The notes under the pieces were generated by a model. That model did no database searches and was not told the origin of the DNA. It was given only the letters and a program-made list of their open reading frames with translations. A stretch of DNA of 64,000 nucleotides, from NCBI RefSeq assembly GCF_900060185.1, contig NZ_FIZY01000016.1:33992-97991 (forward strand), in the 5' to 3' direction. The stretch comes from Grimontia marina. GTDB taxonomy: Bacteria; Pseudomonadota; Gammaproteobacteria; Enterobacterales; Vibrionaceae. The position numbers and the translations under genes are program-made. Below are positions 24,439 to 36,121 of the stretch, piece by piece. Every line of letters begins with the position of its first letter. The stretch's first letter is position 1.

Positions 24439-26754
24439 ATGAAGATCTCAACAAAAGTAAAAATGGTGTTCGTCGCAATCAGCGCCATAGCAGTCATTGC
24501 AACGGCCAGCTTACTTACCGTAACAGCAATAACAACTTCAACGCTCGCTCTGGAGCACCAGATTGAAAACCAGCTACTTTCAATGAGGGAAGTTAAAAAA
24601 GCTGAAGTCGAAGATTACTTCATTAATATCCGCAAGCAATTAATAAACCTTGCAAACTCCACCATGACAGAAGATGCCATGGCACAATTTTCGAATAGTT
24701 TTAGTAGCGTATCGACCGAAACCTTTCCCAGAGCCAATCAGGCGGACATTCTCAAAAGCTACTACATCAATGAGTTCGGTGCGACTTATCAGGAAACCAA
24801 CAAGAAAAGCGCTAACGCAGATACCAACCTCGATAGCATCGGTTTAAATGGTTTGCTGCTGCAACAGGCTTACATCGGCCTAAACGAGAACCCTCTGGGT
24901 AACAAGCATTTGTTAGACAAAGCTGATGACGGCACAATCTATAGCGAGGTGCACGAGGTCTATCACAATAACTACCGTACTTTCCTCGAGTCATTTGGTT
25001 ACTACGACATTTTTCTCGTAGATAATGCAGGAAACGTTGTGTATTCGGTTTTCAAGGAGTTGGATTACGGTACCAATCTAGTCACAGGCCCCTACCGAGA
25101 CAGTGGACTTGCTGAAGCTTTCGTTGGAGCCAAAGACCTCGCCAATGGCGATTTTGCATTTATTGATTTTGCACCTTATTACCCCTCTTATGATAATCCG
25201 GCTTCCTTTATCGGCTCCCCTGTGGTGAAAGATGGCCAAAACATCGGCGTGTTGATCTTTCAAATGCCGATTGACACCATTAACGGGATAATGACCTATC
25301 ATGGGAAATGGCGTGAAGATGGGTTGGGCGAATCCGGCGAAACATTTCTTGTTGGTGCTGATGGGCTCATGCGATCACAGGCTAGAATGTTGGTTGAAAA
25401 CAAAGATGAATACCTCAAACTCCTCACAGAGAGCAGTGTCGCACCAGAGATAATTAATCGTATTGCCATCACAGATTCTTCTGCAGGCCAGCAACCGATA
25501 AATTCAAGCCATACCAAGAATGCACTAAACGGCGAAAAAGGATTTATTACGACCAATAATCACATGGGCAATACTGTCTTTGCCGCTTACACTCCTATCA
25601 ATATTCTTGACACACAATGGGCTTTGGTTTCCGAAATAAACAAACTGGAAGCACTGGCAAAGGTAGTGGCACTCAAGTCGGAGCTATATCAGACTGCGGG
25701 TATTACAGGTACCGTGGTGATCGTTGTGGCGATTCTTCTAGCTTGGCTGATAGCTTCCAGCATCAGTAAACCCATCGTTAATCTCACCAACATTATTACC
25801 AGTATCGCGCAAAATCATGACTTGACCTCACGTCTGGAAGTGAAAGGAAAAGATGAAATCACTCAACTTTCAACTTCAATGAACGTCATGCTAGATGATT
25901 TCATGAACCTAATTAAAGGAGCTGATACCACCGTTAGAGCACTTGGAGAAGCATCTTCGGAGATCCAGAAAAACATCAGTTCAATGCGAGGACAGGTAGA
26001 CCAGCAGGCAACCAATTCCGGTCAAGTGGCTACTGCCGCGACCGAAATGAATACGTCTATTTCCGAAGTGGCAAACTTTGCCCATACGGCCTCTGAATCT
26101 TCAGAGAATGTGGTGAAATCAGTGCGCCAAAGCGCCGATGTCGGAAAGCAACTGGTTAACGAAATCTCTTCTCTTTCTGACAAAATGAATGAAGCAACTC
26201 AATCAATGGAGCAACTCTCCTCAGAAAGTCACTCCATTGGCTCTGTGCTTGACGTAATTCAGGGAATCGCAGAACAGACCAATCTACTAGCTTTGAATGC
26301 CGCCATTGAGGCAGCCCGTGCAGGTGAGCAAGGCCGGGGCTTTGCGGTTGTTGCCGATGAAGTGCGTTCTTTGGCGATCCGAACTCAGACCTCTACGGAA
26401 GAAATCCGCGCCAAGGTGGAATCACTTCAGGCAGAGACAGACAAAGTGGTCAATGGAATAAGAGGGGCAAACCAGTTTGTGGCAAGCAGTGTAGAGAACT
26501 GCAATCGAAACAATGAAATGCTGGCAAAAATTGAAGGCATGATGGTAGATATCAATGACATGAATACCCAGATTGCCACTGCTGCAACACAGCAATCTTC
26601 AGTCACTGAAAATATCTCCATGAACGTTAATGCCATTGCCAGTTCATCTGAACACGTTTCAGAGATGACGGTGAACACTGACGGCAAGGCAGTCAGCATC
26701 AATGAGCAAACGAGAAAGCTAACGCAACAAATCGGTACTTTCAAAATAGCCTGA
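24439..26754 (+). CDS. Methyl-accepting chemotaxis protein with large periplasmic sensor
   Basis: The 771-residue chemoreceptor has TM1 at about residues 8-30, a periplasmic domain of about 390 residues and TM2 at about 418-440, then HAMP and a long signalling hairpin whose tip ([20 protein letters not shown]) lies near 613. The periplasmic part contains [20 protein letters not shown] and [15 protein letters not shown], typical of dCACHE-type ligand domains. There is no C-terminal CheR/CheB pentapeptide; it ends GTFKIA. The ATG at 24439 (MKISTKVKM) with GGGAAG nearby is preferred over an upstream ATG at 24403. The ligand is unknown. Convergent with mukB. Confidence 0.93.
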   Translation: MKISTKVKMVFVAISAIAVIATASLLTVTAITTSTLALEHQIENQLLSMREVKKAEVEDYFINIRKQLINLANSTMTEDAMAQFSNSFSSVSTETFPRANQADILKSYYINEFGATYQETNKKSANADTNLDSIGLNGLLLQQAYIGLNENPLGNKHLLDKADDGTIYSEVHEVYHNNYRTFLESFGYYDIFLVDNAGNVVYSVFKELDYGTNLVTGPYRDSGLAEAFVGAKDLANGDFAFIDFAPYYPSYDNPASFIGSPVVKDGQNIGVLIFQMPIDTINGIMTYHGKWREDGLGESGETFLVGADGLMRSQARMLVENKDEYLKLLTESSVAPEIINRIAITDSSAGQQPINSSHTKNALNGEKGFITTNNHMGNTVFAAYTPINILDTQWALVSEINKLEALAKVVALKSELYQTAGITGTVVIVVAILLAWLIASSISKPIVNLTNIITSIAQNHDLTSRLEVKGKDEITQLSTSMNVMLDDFMNLIKGADTTVRALGEASSEIQKNISSMRGQVDQQATNSGQVATAATEMNTSISEVANFAHTASESSENVVKSVRQSADVGKQLVNEISSLSDKMNEATQSMEQLSSESHSIGSVLDVIQGIAEQTNLLALNAAIEAARAGEQGRGFAVVADEVRSLAIRTQTSTEEIRAKVESLQAETDKVVNGIRGANQFVASSVENCNRNNEMLAKIEGMMVDINDMNTQIATAATQQSSVTENISMNVNAIASSSEHVSEMTVNTDGKAVSINEQTRKLTQQIGTFKIA

Positions 26755-26773
26755 CAGCTCTGTCATACAATCA

Positions 26774-26797
26774 AAGGCCAGCAGTTGCTGGCCTTCC
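26774..26797. terminator. Bidirectional terminator between MCP and mukB
   Basis: A perfect AAGGCCAGCA/TGCTGGCCTT stem lies between convergent genes, with T-rich sequence after it on the plus strand and a shorter one on the minus strand. Confidence 0.8.
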
Positions 26798-26813
26798 TAT
26801 TTTTATCTTCCAA

Positions 26814-29800
26814 TTACTCTGCGATTTCAAGCGCTTCCTGAATCGGATGACTGGTTTTTGCCACATCACCGAAACCGCGCAGACCCACCACATGTACGTG
26901 TTCTTTATCATTAAATATCTTACGTACCAGTTTGTAGGTGGTTCCCTGCTCTGGGCTGATGTTTTCCGGCGCTGCAATCAAAAGCTGCATATCCAGACGA
27001 TGACAAAGCTCGAACAGGGTCGAGATTGACTTCGCATCCAGACGCGCTGCCTCATCAAGGAACAGCAGACGACAAGGAATCACATCTTTACCGCGCAGAC
27101 GGCGGGATTCTTCTTCCCAGCTCTGTACCACCATCAACAGAATTGCCTGACCGGTGCCAATCGCTTCACCCGTTGACAATGCGCCGGATTCCGCTTGTAG
27201 CCATCCGTCAGTACCGCGGTTAACTTCAATACCCAGTTCCAGGTAGTTACGGTAGTCCAGCAACTCTTCACCCAGAATCTGAGGAGAGCGTTGACCCAGA
27301 TCGATATGCGGGTTCAAACGTTGGAACAGTTTTGCCATCGCTTCAGAGAAGGTCAGACGGTTGTTACCAAACAAGTCTTGATGTTGTTCAGCTTTCTCCG
27401 CCAAACCTTCTAACAATTGCGCATGGGTATCTCGAATCGACACGTTCAGCCGCACGCCCTTCACCTGACCAAAGGCAATGTTAGACAAGCCCTGGTTCAA
27501 CAGGCGAATACGGTTTTGTTCGCGCTGAATGGTCTTGCGGATAATGTTCGCCACGGACTCTGAGCTGATAGCCAGACGCTTCTCACGCTGAGTCAGTTCT
27601 TCCGTCAAACGTGCCAGTTCCACTTCCATTTCTTCAATCGCTTCGACCGGATCATCGGTTCGAATAATGTCGTGGCGAATACGCTCGCGCAGGTGCTGGT
27701 AAACCGCCACGTAGAAAAGAACCTTACGCTCAGGACGCGCCATGTCTTCAGACGCACGCAGTGCATCCCGCAGCGTTTCGTTGTCTGCGACTGCCAGACG
27801 CAACGCACCCAAGGATTTATCCGACAGTGAACGCAGCTCGTCAGCAGACATGTACGCCATTTCTCGGCGGTTCAGTTGCTTCTCTACGTTGCTGCTACGG
27901 GCAATCTTCAACACATCCATCCAACCCGCTTTCGCATTGACGACGAAAGTACGCAGTTCGGTGTATTCTTTGCTGGCTTTCTTCAGCGTTTTCACCAGAG
28001 ACTTCATCTCCAGCTCAATCGACGTCAAGCCTTTTTCCAGCTCACTCTTACGGCTGCGTGATTGTGAAAGCTGCGCATTTAGCTCGTCACGACGAATACG
28101 TGCGCGCTCTTCTGCTTCTACATCGGCGCGAACACCCAGCTCAACCAATTCACGTTTGAACTCAGCCACCGTTTCTTGTTTCGCTTGGTGCGAGCTTTTC
28201 AGAGACGCCAGAAGCTGGTTGTATTGGTTCACCTGATCGCGAACCTGCTTCACGTGTTCACGTGAACGGGTACGTGCGCGCTCAGCATCTACCAGCTTAG
28301 CTTTCAGCTGTTCATTCAGTTCGCTGCTTTTATCAAGAAGCTCAACCGCGTCGGCATAACCAAAGTGATGACGACGCTCTACCAAATCAGACAGTGCGAA
28401 AAGCGTTTTCTTCAGCGATTGCAGCGCTTCATCCGCGTCTTGGTAGGCGGCGTTCAGTGCATCAAATTGCTCTGGGTCGGCATCCAGTGTTGAAACCAGA
28501 TTCTCCAGCTCAGCCAGCGCTTTGCCGTGTTCGCGGGTAAAGTGACGAGCTTCGTCTGCCTGAGACAGGCGGCTTTCCACTTCTTCCAGACGACCTTCCA
28601 GCGTTTCGTCTTCCAACGCGTTAACGACATGCTGAAGTTTGTTCAGAAGTGCAATCGCTTCTTTTGAACCGGTAAGTTGGCTACGCACCTGCTGCTCGCT
28701 CTCGCGGAGCTGAGCCAGTTGACGCTGAACGCTGCCACGCTTTTCACGCAGGTCTTTCAGAGCCGCTTCTGGATCTTCGTTGAACGCTACGTTCATGTGG
28801 TTCGACACGAACTGGTTGAAGCTCTGGGTCAGGCGTTGAAGCTTCTGCGCATCAAACGAGGCTTTGGCGTAGTTTTCGACTAACTCTTCACGCTTCTCAC
28901 GTAAGATTTCTAAACGGTGCTCACGCGCCGCGCGTCCAAATAGCGGGATTTTCGGGAAGCGAGAGTAACGAAGCTGACGGTCGTTCAGGTGAACACAAAC
29001 CGCATCTTCCAGCTCTTCAACATCGAATACGCTATCGTCAAAACCGTCTGCATCACCTTCGATGATGTAGAGATCTTCCGGGCAATCATCCAGATCCAGC
29101 AGCTTCTCTTTAATACCTTTCAGATCAGGTACAACAATCGCGTGACGTGCCGGGCCATAAAGCGCTGAGAAATACGGAGCATCATCAATAGTGATGTCAT
29201 CGTAAATTTCAGAAAGCAGCGTGCCGCCCAGTGTGTCAGCCAGAGACTGCAGACGTGCATCATCGCTGCCGCCCGGCTGCGCCAGACGTTCGATTTCAGC
29301 TTCCAGCGCTTGTTTCTCAGCTTGCAGCTTATCGCGGGTCGAGATAGTTTCACGCTCATCCGCCATCACGCGTTGCATGGTATCCAGCACCGCCTGATTG
29401 TCGTAAAGCTCGGCGTCTGTTTGTTCTGCCAATTTCTCCAGCGCTTCTTGCGCGGCAATCCAGGCGGGCGCGACTTTTTCGAACTCAACCGCTTTAGCAT
29501 TGATTTCGTTTTCGCTGCGTTGCAGTTCGCGGACTTTCTCCGCTTGCTCGCCGACCGCCTCTTCTGCAGTTTCCAAACGTTCTTGCTGACGCGCCATTTC
29601 TAGCTCAACCACTTCTTCCGAAGCCACGGTTTCGTTGAACTGACGTTGATACTGCTCAGACAGGGTTTTCGCCTGCTGGAAACTGCGCATCTGACGCTCA
29701 AGGTCGCGATGCTGTGAGGTCAACTGTTCAGCATTTGCCGCAAGATTCGCGAATTCGCGGCCTTTTGCGATCACTTCGCGGGCTTTCGCGCCTGCATCAG

Positions 29801-31274
29801 AACGTTCGACTTCGCCAGCGATGCTGCGCACCAATTGAAGGCCACGCTCGAACTGTTTAGCTGCGGCAGAAGACAGATCCAGCTTGTGTTTCAGGCTTAA
29901 AAGCTCAGAGGTTTGTGCCTCTTCCTGTGCTTTCAGTGAACCCAAATATTCGGTTGCGTTTTCTTGTGAAAGCTCGTCATTGCCTGTCAGTTCACGGGCT
30001 TTTTCCAGCGCTTTCACCGCTTGCTGATATTGCAGCGCGCGGGTTTGCTGCATATCCAGCGCTTGCTGGTAATCCGCAAGCTGGGTTTTCAGGCTATCCA
30101 CTTCTTCTTCAGAAAGGTGCGCCTGTTCTTCCGCCATCGCGAGCTGTTCTGTGGCTTCTTCCACCACCATCATCTGCTCTTCGAGACGGACTGCCAGCTC
30201 TTCCAAGTCTTCCTGATAGCGCTCAACTTTCTCTTGCTGACGCACGGCGGTCTGAACCAATTGGAGATGGTCAGACGCGGCTTGATAGTCTTGCTCAAGG
30301 TGAGTCTGGCTATCAGTCAGTGCATCCAGTTCGTCCGTCATACGGCCAAATGTGGATTGGAAATCATCCAACTGGCGGCGAGAACCTAACAGTTCGCCGC
30401 GGCGCTGCAGTGCCAGCTCGAGCTTCTTGCGACGCTCGTTAGCATGGCGCATGTAGTCGGACGCCACATAGTTGGTCGATTCAGTGATCAGGTGCTTGAA
30501 CAAGTCACGGTCACGCTGGGTCAGCTTGATCGCTTCCAGCGTCATACGGTTTTCACGAAGTGCCACTTCCATGTCTTGGAAGGCTTTCTTCACGCCGCCG
30601 TTTTGTGGCAACAGGTAATCACGCAGGGATTTGGTAATTGCGCTCGAGATACCACCGTAAAGCGATGCTTCAATCAGGCGGTAGAACTTAGAACGATCGC
30701 TGCTGTTGCGCAGCTTCTTCGGCAAAGCTCCGAACTCGAACATCTGCGCGTGATAATCCGTCACAGAGTTGAACGCTTTGTAATGCGCCGTATCGTAGTC
30801 TGCCAGCGCGTCTTTCACCTCGTTCAATTGACGAACGCGAACCTGATTTGCAGACACGTTTTCGATCAGGATGTCAGTTGGCTTCACGCCAGATGGCAAA
30901 CCCTGAACGATGAAAGGCTTGATATCAACTTTCCTATCACGACCCGCTACTTGTTGCAGACGAACACCGAACAGAATACGTTGGTTACGCGAGTTCACAA
31001 CATCCAGCGCAGCATAACAGGCACCCGGCTTCAATTTACCGTGCAGGCCTTTATCGCGTGACGCGTTAGAGCTGCCCGCTTCTGTGGTGTTACGGAAATG
31101 CAGCAGGCTTTGGTCAGGGATCATCGCGGTGATGAACGCCGCCATGGTGGTGGATTTACCCGCACCGTTACCGCCAGAAAGCGTCGTGACCAGATTGTCG
31201 ATGTCAAATGTACGGGCAAAGAAACCGTTCCAGTTGACCATAGTCAGCGATTGGAATTTACCGCGTTGGGTCAT
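26814..31274 (-). CDS. mukB: Chromosome condensin ATPase MukB
   Basis: MukB is the SMC-like ATPase of the MukBEF condensin, which organises and segregates the chromosome in gammaproteobacteria. The 1486 residues match the family (E. coli 1486). Walker A is GGNGAGKST (34-42); the signature [14 protein letters not shown] and Walker [13 protein letters not shown] are near the C terminus. Long coiled coils flank a hinge around residues 670-780. Its ATG overlaps the mukE stop (31271-31274), showing tight coupling. Very long open frames on the opposite strand are shadows of its regular coiled-coil codon pattern. Confidence 0.99.
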   Translation of the reverse strand: MTQRGKFQSLTMVNWNGFFARTFDIDNLVTTLSGGNGAGKSTTMAAFITAMIPDQSLLHFRNTTEAGSSNASRDKGLHGKLKPGACYAALDVVNSRNQRILFGVRLQQVAGRDRKVDIKPFIVQGLPSGVKPTDILIENVSANQVRVRQLNEVKDALADYDTAHYKAFNSVTDYHAQMFEFGALPKKLRNSSDRSKFYRLIEASLYGGISSAITKSLRDYLLPQNGGVKKAFQDMEVALRENRMTLEAIKLTQRDRDLFKHLITESTNYVASDYMRHANERRKKLELALQRRGELLGSRRQLDDFQSTFGRMTDELDALTDSQTHLEQDYQAASDHLQLVQTAVRQQEKVERYQEDLEELAVRLEEQMMVVEEATEQLAMAEEQAHLSEEEVDSLKTQLADYQQALDMQQTRALQYQQAVKALEKARELTGNDELSQENATEYLGSLKAQEEAQTSELLSLKHKLDLSSAAAKQFERGLQLVRSIAGEVERSDAGAKAREVIAKGREFANLAANAEQLTSQHRDLERQMRSFQQAKTLSEQYQRQFNETVASEEVVELEMARQQERLETAEEAVGEQAEKVRELQRSENEINAKAVEFEKVAPAWIAAQEALEKLAEQTDAELYDNQAVLDTMQRVMADERETISTRDKLQAEKQALEAEIERLAQPGGSDDARLQSLADTLGGTLLSEIYDDITIDDAPYFSALYGPARHAIVVPDLKGIKEKLLDLDDCPEDLYIIEGDADGFDDSVFDVEELEDAVCVHLNDRQLRYSRFPKIPLFGRAAREHRLEILREKREELVENYAKASFDAQKLQRLTQSFNQFVSNHMNVAFNEDPEAALKDLREKRGSVQRQLAQLRESEQQVRSQLTGSKEAIALLNKLQHVVNALEDETLEGRLEEVESRLSQADEARHFTREHGKALAELENLVSTLDADPEQFDALNAAYQDADEALQSLKKTLFALSDLVERRHHFGYADAVELLDKSSELNEQLKAKLVDAERARTRSREHVKQVRDQVNQYNQLLASLKSSHQAKQETVAEFKRELVELGVRADVEAEERARIRRDELNAQLSQSRSRKSELEKGLTSIELEMKSLVKTLKKASKEYTELRTFVVNAKAGWMDVLKIARSSNVEKQLNRREMAYMSADELRSLSDKSLGALRLAVADNETLRDALRASEDMARPERKVLFYVAVYQHLRERIRHDIIRTDDPVEAIEEMEVELARLTEELTQREKRLAISSESVANIIRKTIQREQNRIRLLNQGLSNIAFGQVKGVRLNVSIRDTHAQLLEGLAEKAEQHQDLFGNNRLTFSEAMAKLFQRLNPHIDLGQRSPQILGEELLDYRNYLELGIEVNRGTDGWLQAESGALSTGEAIGTGQAILLMVVQSWEEESRRLRGKDVIPCRLLFLDEAARLDAKSISTLFELCHRLDMQLLIAAPENISPEQGTTYKLVRKIFNDKEHVHVVGLRGFGDVAKTSHPIQEALEIAE

Positions 31275-31993
31275 ACCTGAACCTCCTGATCATCATCTTC
31301 ACGCTCTTCGTCGTGTTCTTCATCTTTCAGCAGGCTTGATTGAGCGTGCTCTTGGGTGTGGATGACAGCTTCGCCATCACGGATCAGACGCAGTTGTGCT
31401 TCGCGGATGTCGTCTCCCGCACGCACATCAGCACCGAAGCGGAATGTCGCTTCGCTAACGCGGAATTTGCCGTTCTCTCCGATTGGCACAATCATGCCCA
31501 AGCGGCGAAGACGACGCAGTGAGGTCTTCACTTTGTCGAACAGTTTTTCACGGTCCAAGTCAGAGCCAGATGCACGGAGTGTCACCAGCTTCATCAGTTT
31601 TTTCTCGTCTGCCAGTGTCAGCAGTTCGTCGAACAGTTCCTGAGTGGTGAAAATACCTTCCTGCGCCAGACGCTCTGGGCTCAGGTAAAGGAAACAAAGC
31701 ACCTTACCCACCAGCATGTCGAGTTCGGACAACACTGCGCGTCCGATCAACGAGGTTGAACGAGGGCGCAGATAGAAAAAGCCTTCCGGCGCTCGTACTA
31801 ACTCCGCGTTATAACGCTGGTAGAAATGCTGCAAGGGGTTTTCGAATTCAATCAGGTATGCATGATTGTCCAGATCTTCGCTGGCAATATGGCGGCCAGC
31901 ACGCAGCGCACTATCCAAAGCCGGGAATAAAGGATTGGCAATCGCTTTGGCCAATTCTTCCGGCATAAATTCTTCAATATTTATCGATGACAT
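31271..31993 (-). CDS. mukE: Condensin subunit MukE
   Basis: MukE is a dimeric winged-helix accessory subunit that joins MukF and bridges MukB heads. The 240-residue product begins [18 protein letters not shown] and has [35 protein letters not shown] and [16 protein letters not shown], all in family order. The C terminus is a very acidic tail ([16 protein letters not shown]). The start at 31993 was chosen by family agreement; it lies inside mukF, giving a 20-base overlap. The stop overlaps the mukB start by four bases. Confidence 0.97.
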   Translation of the reverse strand: MSSINIEEFMPEELAKAIANPLFPALDSALRAGRHIASEDLDNHAYLIEFENPLQHFYQRYNAELVRAPEGFFYLRPRSTSLIGRAVLSELDMLVGKVLCFLYLSPERLAQEGIFTTQELFDELLTLADEKKLMKLVTLRASGSDLDREKLFDKVKTSLRRLRRLGMIVPIGENGKFRVSEATFRFGADVRAGDDIREAQLRLIRDGEAVIHTQEHAQSSLLKDEEHDEEREDDDQEVQV

Positions 31994-33296
31994 TCGCTTG
32001 TACCTTGGCTCCATAATCGTTAATTGCCTGCCAGTCCGGCTGAATCGCACTCAAGTCAGATTGCGAGTAACCAAGGCGAACCGCTTGGTTGATCACAATC
32101 CGCGCTAAGTCGAAGTGGCGTGCTTGTGGGTGTTGAGCCAGATAGTTTTTCAGTACCACGCCCAAATCAATGCCCTCGCCCGTCGTACGGTGACGAGACA
32201 GCATGTCAGAGATTTGGTCGCTCAATTGGTCGTTAACCAGTGTCAGTTCCTCAAACTCGACTTCTGCCGGCATTTCGCCAGTCACTTCGTCATCACGAAG
32301 TACCAGTGCTTCGTCACGCATATCGCGCAGACGCTCTGCATCGGCAAAGGTCAGGAACCATGGGTTATCGAAGTATTCTGTCACCGACTGGCGAAGACGC
32401 TGGCTAAACGCGCGGTTCTTGTCCATGTCGATGGCATTACGAATAAATTTGTGAACGTGGCGGTCGTAACCGATCCACAGGTCAATCGCCTGCTGGCCCC
32501 AGTTCACAATGCGGTCTAGCTTCATTTGCAGGTTGTAGATCATGGCATCAACGAAATCTAAATCGTCGCGGCCTTGTACCTGTTCCTGAATATTCAAAAG
32601 CTGGGTTTGCAGTTGGTCACCTGCTGATTGCAGGGTGTCCTGAAGTTCGCGGAGTGTGCTGGAGGTTTCGTTCAGCAGTTGCTCACAGTTGGCAATCGCC
32701 GCCTGCCAGTCTTGGTTCAACAGCGCAGCAATGTCTTCTTTCACTTTCTGCTGCTGTTCATCCATGGTGCGCTGATTCAGATCGATACGATCGAAAATTT
32801 CGGCCACTGAATACTTCAGTACGCCATAAACATTCTTACGCCAGAAATCTGCATCACCATCTTCTGCGGCAGCGGTCAGGGCTTTATCAATCTCATCTGC
32901 CACCATGGACAGTTGAATCGAAAGCTTGAGAGAGCTGTATTCGCGGTGGCGCGCATAGTAATCGCTGATACCCAGTGCCAGCGGTGTGAGTCGGTAAATA
33001 CTCGCACCGTCCGTCATTTCACTGGTGAAACGGCTTAGCAGGCGGCTGCGTACCAAGTCGTTGATGGCATTGTTCGCACGAAACGCGATGGTTTCGCTAG
33101 CTTGATCGAATTGGTCACTGACGATACGGAATGCATCAATCAGCTCCCCTTCCCCTAGCTCCTCCTCGTAACGCTCGCTGCTGAGTACAGCAACGGCAAG
33201 GAGAAATGCCAGCCGTTCCGGCGGCAGATTGAGGGAGAAGTCATTCGTTTTCACCCAACCAACCAACTCAGGAACAGTCTGAGAGAATTCGCTCAT
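31974..33296 (-). CDS. mukF: Condensin kleisin subunit MukF
   Basis: MukF is the kleisin of MukBEF: its N-terminal winged helix dimerises and its C-terminal winged helix caps the MukB head. The product is 440 residues (E. coli also 440), starting [16 protein letters not shown] and ending [16 protein letters not shown]. Middle helices include [20 protein letters not shown] and [20 protein letters not shown]. The ATG at 33296 matches the known start; a longer frame to 33365 overlaps the cmoM 3' end and is rejected. It is the second gene of cmoM-mukF-mukE-mukB. Confidence 0.97.
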   Translation of the reverse strand: MSEFSQTVPELVGWVKTNDFSLNLPPERLAFLLAVAVLSSERYEEELGEGELIDAFRIVSDQFDQASETIAFRANNAINDLVRSRLLSRFTSEMTDGASIYRLTPLALGISDYYARHREYSSLKLSIQLSMVADEIDKALTAAAEDGDADFWRKNVYGVLKYSVAEIFDRIDLNQRTMDEQQQKVKEDIAALLNQDWQAAIANCEQLLNETSSTLRELQDTLQSAGDQLQTQLLNIQEQVQGRDDLDFVDAMIYNLQMKLDRIVNWGQQAIDLWIGYDRHVHKFIRNAIDMDKNRAFSQRLRQSVTEYFDNPWFLTFADAERLRDMRDEALVLRDDEVTGEMPAEVEFEELTLVNDQLSDQISDMLSRHRTTGEGIDLGVVLKNYLAQHPQARHFDLARIVINQAVRLGYSQSDLSAIQPDWQAINDYGAKVQANVIDKY

Positions 33297-33333
33297 CCGT
33301 TTTCCTTGTTGTATACGTGTAATCTTGTAATAG

Positions 33334-34116
33334 TTATGACTCGATAGGTCTCTGTGCGTACACATGAATGTAGCGACCTAACGAGATAAATGGTTCCTGA
33401 CGGCAGAGCTTCTGCTCCATCGCCACCACCTGTTCAAAGGTGAACTCGCCCGTTCTTGTGTCTTTCATATAGTCATGGAACGTGCGGACACCACTTTTCC
33501 CCAAAATATTAAAACCAGCCTCTTCAATCCATGTGTAAACATCTTCCGGTTGAAGACCTTTTTGAGGCTGGAGTTTGAAACGTTTTCTGTGCGGCATGCC
33601 TTCTTCTACATGGGTCAAATTGCCGCATATTAAATTCTTAAACAGCAATCCATTTTGGTTGTAGAACATGACCGACGCAACACCGCCCGGCTTAACTTGT
33701 GACAGTACGACATCCAGTGCTTCACGTGGATCTGCCAGCCATTCCATCACTGCATGAAAAAGCATCAAATCGAATGGTTTATCAACATGCTGTGCGATTT
33801 CCTGCGCAGGCGCGTGGACGAAGCGATATTGCGGCAGAAGGCCTGCTTCTTCGATATCTTTTTCCGCCAGTTCGAGCATCTGTGAAGAAAGATCACACAA
33901 GGTGACTTTGTGTCCACGATGTGCAATTTGTTGCGATAGCTGCGCTAAACCGCCTCCAGCGTCCAAAATGTCTAATGGACTGGATTCACCCAAGCGGCTA
34001 AGTATTGATACGAGATCTTGCCAAACAACGGCTTGGCGGATTTCTCCCTTGCCCGAGCCATAAATGTTTTTAACAAATTTGTGGGCAATGTCGTCGAAAT
34101 TTCTATCCCCTGTCAC
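33334..34116 (-). CDS. cmoM: tRNA 5-carboxymethoxyuridine methyltransferase CmoM
   Basis: CmoM (formerly SmtA) methylates cmo5U34 to mcmo5U in certain tRNAs. The 260-residue class I SAM methyltransferase begins [20 protein letters not shown], with SAM motif [13 protein letters not shown] (about 50-61) and [12 protein letters not shown]. The middle [16 protein letters not shown] and the end [16 protein letters not shown] match E. coli CmoM closely. It is first in the operon with mukFEB, the same order as in E. coli, and lies divergent from elyC. Confidence 0.96.
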   Translation of the reverse strand: MTGDRNFDDIAHKFVKNIYGSGKGEIRQAVVWQDLVSILSRLGESSPLDILDAGGGLAQLSQQIAHRGHKVTLCDLSSQMLELAEKDIEEAGLLPQYRFVHAPAQEIAQHVDKPFDLMLFHAVMEWLADPREALDVVLSQVKPGGVASVMFYNQNGLLFKNLICGNLTHVEEGMPHRKRFKLQPQKGLQPEDVYTWIEEAGFNILGKSGVRTFHDYMKDTRTGEFTFEQVVAMEQKLCRQEPFISLGRYIHVYAQRPIES

Positions 34117-34229
34117 AGTGCCTTCGTTATCATTGTCTGCTAAGGGGTTTATTTTCGCATAAGCCTGCCGTTAATAAAGGTCTGATGCACTTTCTGGCCC
34201 CTGTTTGACTATATTTCGGGCGACATTTC

Positions 34230-35120
34230 ATGTTTGAACTAAAAAAACTTATATCAACTTTACTGATGCCCTTGCCTGCGCTACTGCTTATTGGATTCTT
34301 CGGTCTCTTTTTGATCTGGTTTACCCAGCGCAAAGGCTTCGGTTCGTTCCTCGTTTTTGTTTCGCTGCTGTTAATGACATTGGTTTCTTTTCAACCGTTC
34401 ACTTCCTCACTTCTCATGAGGCTGGAACGTCAATATGAGCCCTTCTTGCCAACAGAAGAGCCTGTCGACTATGTGATGGTTCTGGGTCACGGACATGTCG
34501 TTGATGATGAGATTCCGCCAACGTCAGAATTGTCACGTGTTGCACTGATGCGTCTTGCTGAAGGCATCCGAATTCACTTCATGTATCCGACTTCAAAATT
34601 GATCCTTTCTGGCTATGACGGTGGATATGAAGTGAGCCATGCGCGAATGCTGGCAAGGGTTGCGATGGCGCTGGGTGTCAACAAGAACAACATCCTGTTA
34701 CTTGAGACCGCGAAAGACACCTGGGAAGAAGCTTTCCAAGCCGCTTCTGTTGTTGGTGATAGTAATCTTGTGCTGGTGACATCAGCGAACCACATGCCAC
34801 GTGCAATGTATGAATTCGAGAATGCGGGCTTGAACCCAATTCCAGCACCAACCAACTTCATGGCGCAGAAAGAGATTCACCAACCGTGGATCAAGTACGG
34901 CCCTCGTGCGCAGTACCTTGAGCAGTTCGAACGTTACTGGCACGAAAACCTTGGCCAGCTTTGGCAACGCCTACGGGACAAAGTTGCGCAACAGGAAGCG
35001 GTCCTTCAAGGTGACCCTGTTACCTCTCCGGAGCAAAACAAAGATGCTGTGATGGAAGATATCGAAGAGCTGGATCAGGCCATCAATCCCAATGCAGATA
35101 ATCTGGCTCCAGCCAATTAG
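34230..35120 (+). CDS. elyC: Envelope biogenesis factor ElyC (YcbC)
   Basis: ElyC is an inner-membrane DUF218 protein needed for peptidoglycan synthesis at low temperature and linked to undecaprenyl-phosphate recycling. The product has 296 residues, longer than the E. coli protein (259) because of a 40-residue acidic tail. Two hydrophobic helices lie at about 12-32 and 38-57. The DUF218 domain follows: YVMVLGHGHVVDD, LILSGYDGGYEVSHA, NNILLLETAKDTWEEA and LVTSANHMPRAMYEF. It is divergent from cmoM, as in E. coli, and ends at a strong terminator. Confidence 0.94.
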   Translation: MFELKKLISTLLMPLPALLLIGFFGLFLIWFTQRKGFGSFLVFVSLLLMTLVSFQPFTSSLLMRLERQYEPFLPTEEPVDYVMVLGHGHVVDDEIPPTSELSRVALMRLAEGIRIHFMYPTSKLILSGYDGGYEVSHARMLARVAMALGVNKNNILLLETAKDTWEEAFQAASVVGDSNLVLVTSANHMPRAMYEFENAGLNPIPAPTNFMAQKEIHQPWIKYGPRAQYLEQFERYWHENLGQLWQRLRDKVAQQEAVLQGDPVTSPEQNKDAVMEDIEELDQAINPNADNLAPAN

Positions 35121-35141
35121 CACGCTTTTTGAATCGGAAAT

Positions 35142-35173
35142 AAAAACGCCCTGACTGAGTCAGGGCGTTTTTT
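35142..35173. terminator. Strong bidirectional terminator between elyC and kdsB
   Basis: AAAAACGCCCTGACT pairs with AGTCAGGGCGTTTTT over one looped base, flanked by T-runs on both strands. Confidence 0.95.
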
Positions 35174-35189
35174 TCTATTAGTAATAAGA

Positions 35190-35942
35190 TTATTGAGCGG
35201 CAATCAGCTTGCGCACCACTTCAAGATCTTCAGGGGTATCAACACCCGCTGGCGGCGCTTCAATAGCAACATCCACATGGATTTTCTCGCCATACCAAAG
35301 CACACGAAGCTGTTCCAAACATTCGATATACTCAATGGGGCTTGGTGCCCAGTTGATGTAGGTATTGATAAAGCCAGCACGGTAACCATAGATGCCAATA
35401 TGACGCTTCAGGTTGTGATGAATTTCAGCAGGAGCCTTGGCAAAGTTATCGCGATCCCATGGAATCGTTGCGCGGCTAAAATACAATGCGTAACCGTCTT
35501 TATCAGTAACGACTTTTACGGCATTTGGATTGAACACTTCTTCCGCATGGTCGATATTCACAGCCAGTGTCGACATTGGCGCTTCACTGCGGGCTAAGTT
35601 CTCTGCCACCTGACGAATCACGCTTGGTGGGATCAGTGGTTCATCACCTTGAACATTCACGATGATTTCATCAGCAGTCAATCTGTATTTCTCAACCACT
35701 TCCGCCAAGCGCTCAGTGCCCGATTGGTGATCTTCGCGCGTCATACATACTTCACCACCGAAGGCATTGGCTGCATCAACAATGCGTTGATCGTCAGTCG
35801 CAATGATGACTTTGTCTGCGCCTGACTTCATTGCCTGTTCATAAACCCATTGGATCATCGGCTTGCCACCGATATCAACCAGAGGTTTTGCAGGTAGGCG
35901 GCTCGACGCATAACGCGCCGGGATCACCACGGTGAATTTCAT
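35190..35942 (-). CDS. kdsB: CMP-KDO synthetase KdsB
   Basis: 3-Deoxy-manno-octulosonate cytidylyltransferase activates KDO for lipid A-core assembly. The 250-residue product opens [19 protein letters not shown], with [23 protein letters not shown] (metal-site Asp) and [12 protein letters not shown]. This is the standard KdsB length and motif order. Its start overlaps the stop of the ycaR-like gene by four bases. With lpxK and msbA it forms an LPS-precursor cluster. Confidence 0.98.
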   Translation of the reverse strand: MKFTVVIPARYASSRLPAKPLVDIGGKPMIQWVYEQAMKSGADKVIIATDDQRIVDAANAFGGEVCMTREDHQSGTERLAEVVEKYRLTADEIIVNVQGDEPLIPPSVIRQVAENLARSEAPMSTLAVNIDHAEEVFNPNAVKVVTDKDGYALYFSRATIPWDRDNFAKAPAEIHHNLKRHIGIYGYRAGFINTYINWAPSPIEYIECLEQLRVLWYGEKIHVDVAIEAPPAGVDTPEDLEVVRKLIAAQ

Positions 35943-36121
35943 TGTTTAACCTCGTCAGAAGACATTTCGCGTGCTTCTGTTGTCAGCATGACTGGAATAC
36001 CTTCGCGGATTGGATAAGCCAAGCGGTCGAATTTACATACCAACTCGTTATTTTCTTTGTTGTAGTTGAGCTTTCCCTTACAAGCAGGGCAAGCAACGAT
36101 TTCAAGCAGTCGGTGATCCAT
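35939..36121 (-). CDS. ycaR: YcaR-like Trm112-family small protein
   Basis: The 60-residue protein has one CPAC zinc-ribbon half (residues 10-13) and a conserved [18 protein letters not shown], as in Trm112-family YcaR. The second Cys pair is reduced to a single Cys, as in E. coli YcaR. A bacterial role for YcaR is not established. The ATG at 36121 ([12 protein letters not shown]) matches the family better than one at 36127. It overlaps kdsB by four bases and lpxK by 20, so all are translated together. Confidence 0.93.
   Translation of the reverse strand: MDHRLLEIVACPACKGKLNYNKENNELVCKFDRLAYPIREGIPVMLTTEAREMSSDEVKQ

Noticed and set aside
29915..31061. Long plus-strand open frames (up to 205 codons) opposite mukB
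   Set aside because: They lie antisense to a clear coiled-coil gene and have no ribosome sites or recognisable domains; regular codon patterns of coiled coils often leave the other strand open.
31993..32050. Longer N terminus of MukE
   Set aside because: The extra residues are not found in known MukE, which begins MSSxNIE; the region codes for the mukF end.
33296..33365. Longer N terminus of MukF
   Set aside because: Known MukF begins [12 protein letters not shown]; the longer frame runs into cmoM.
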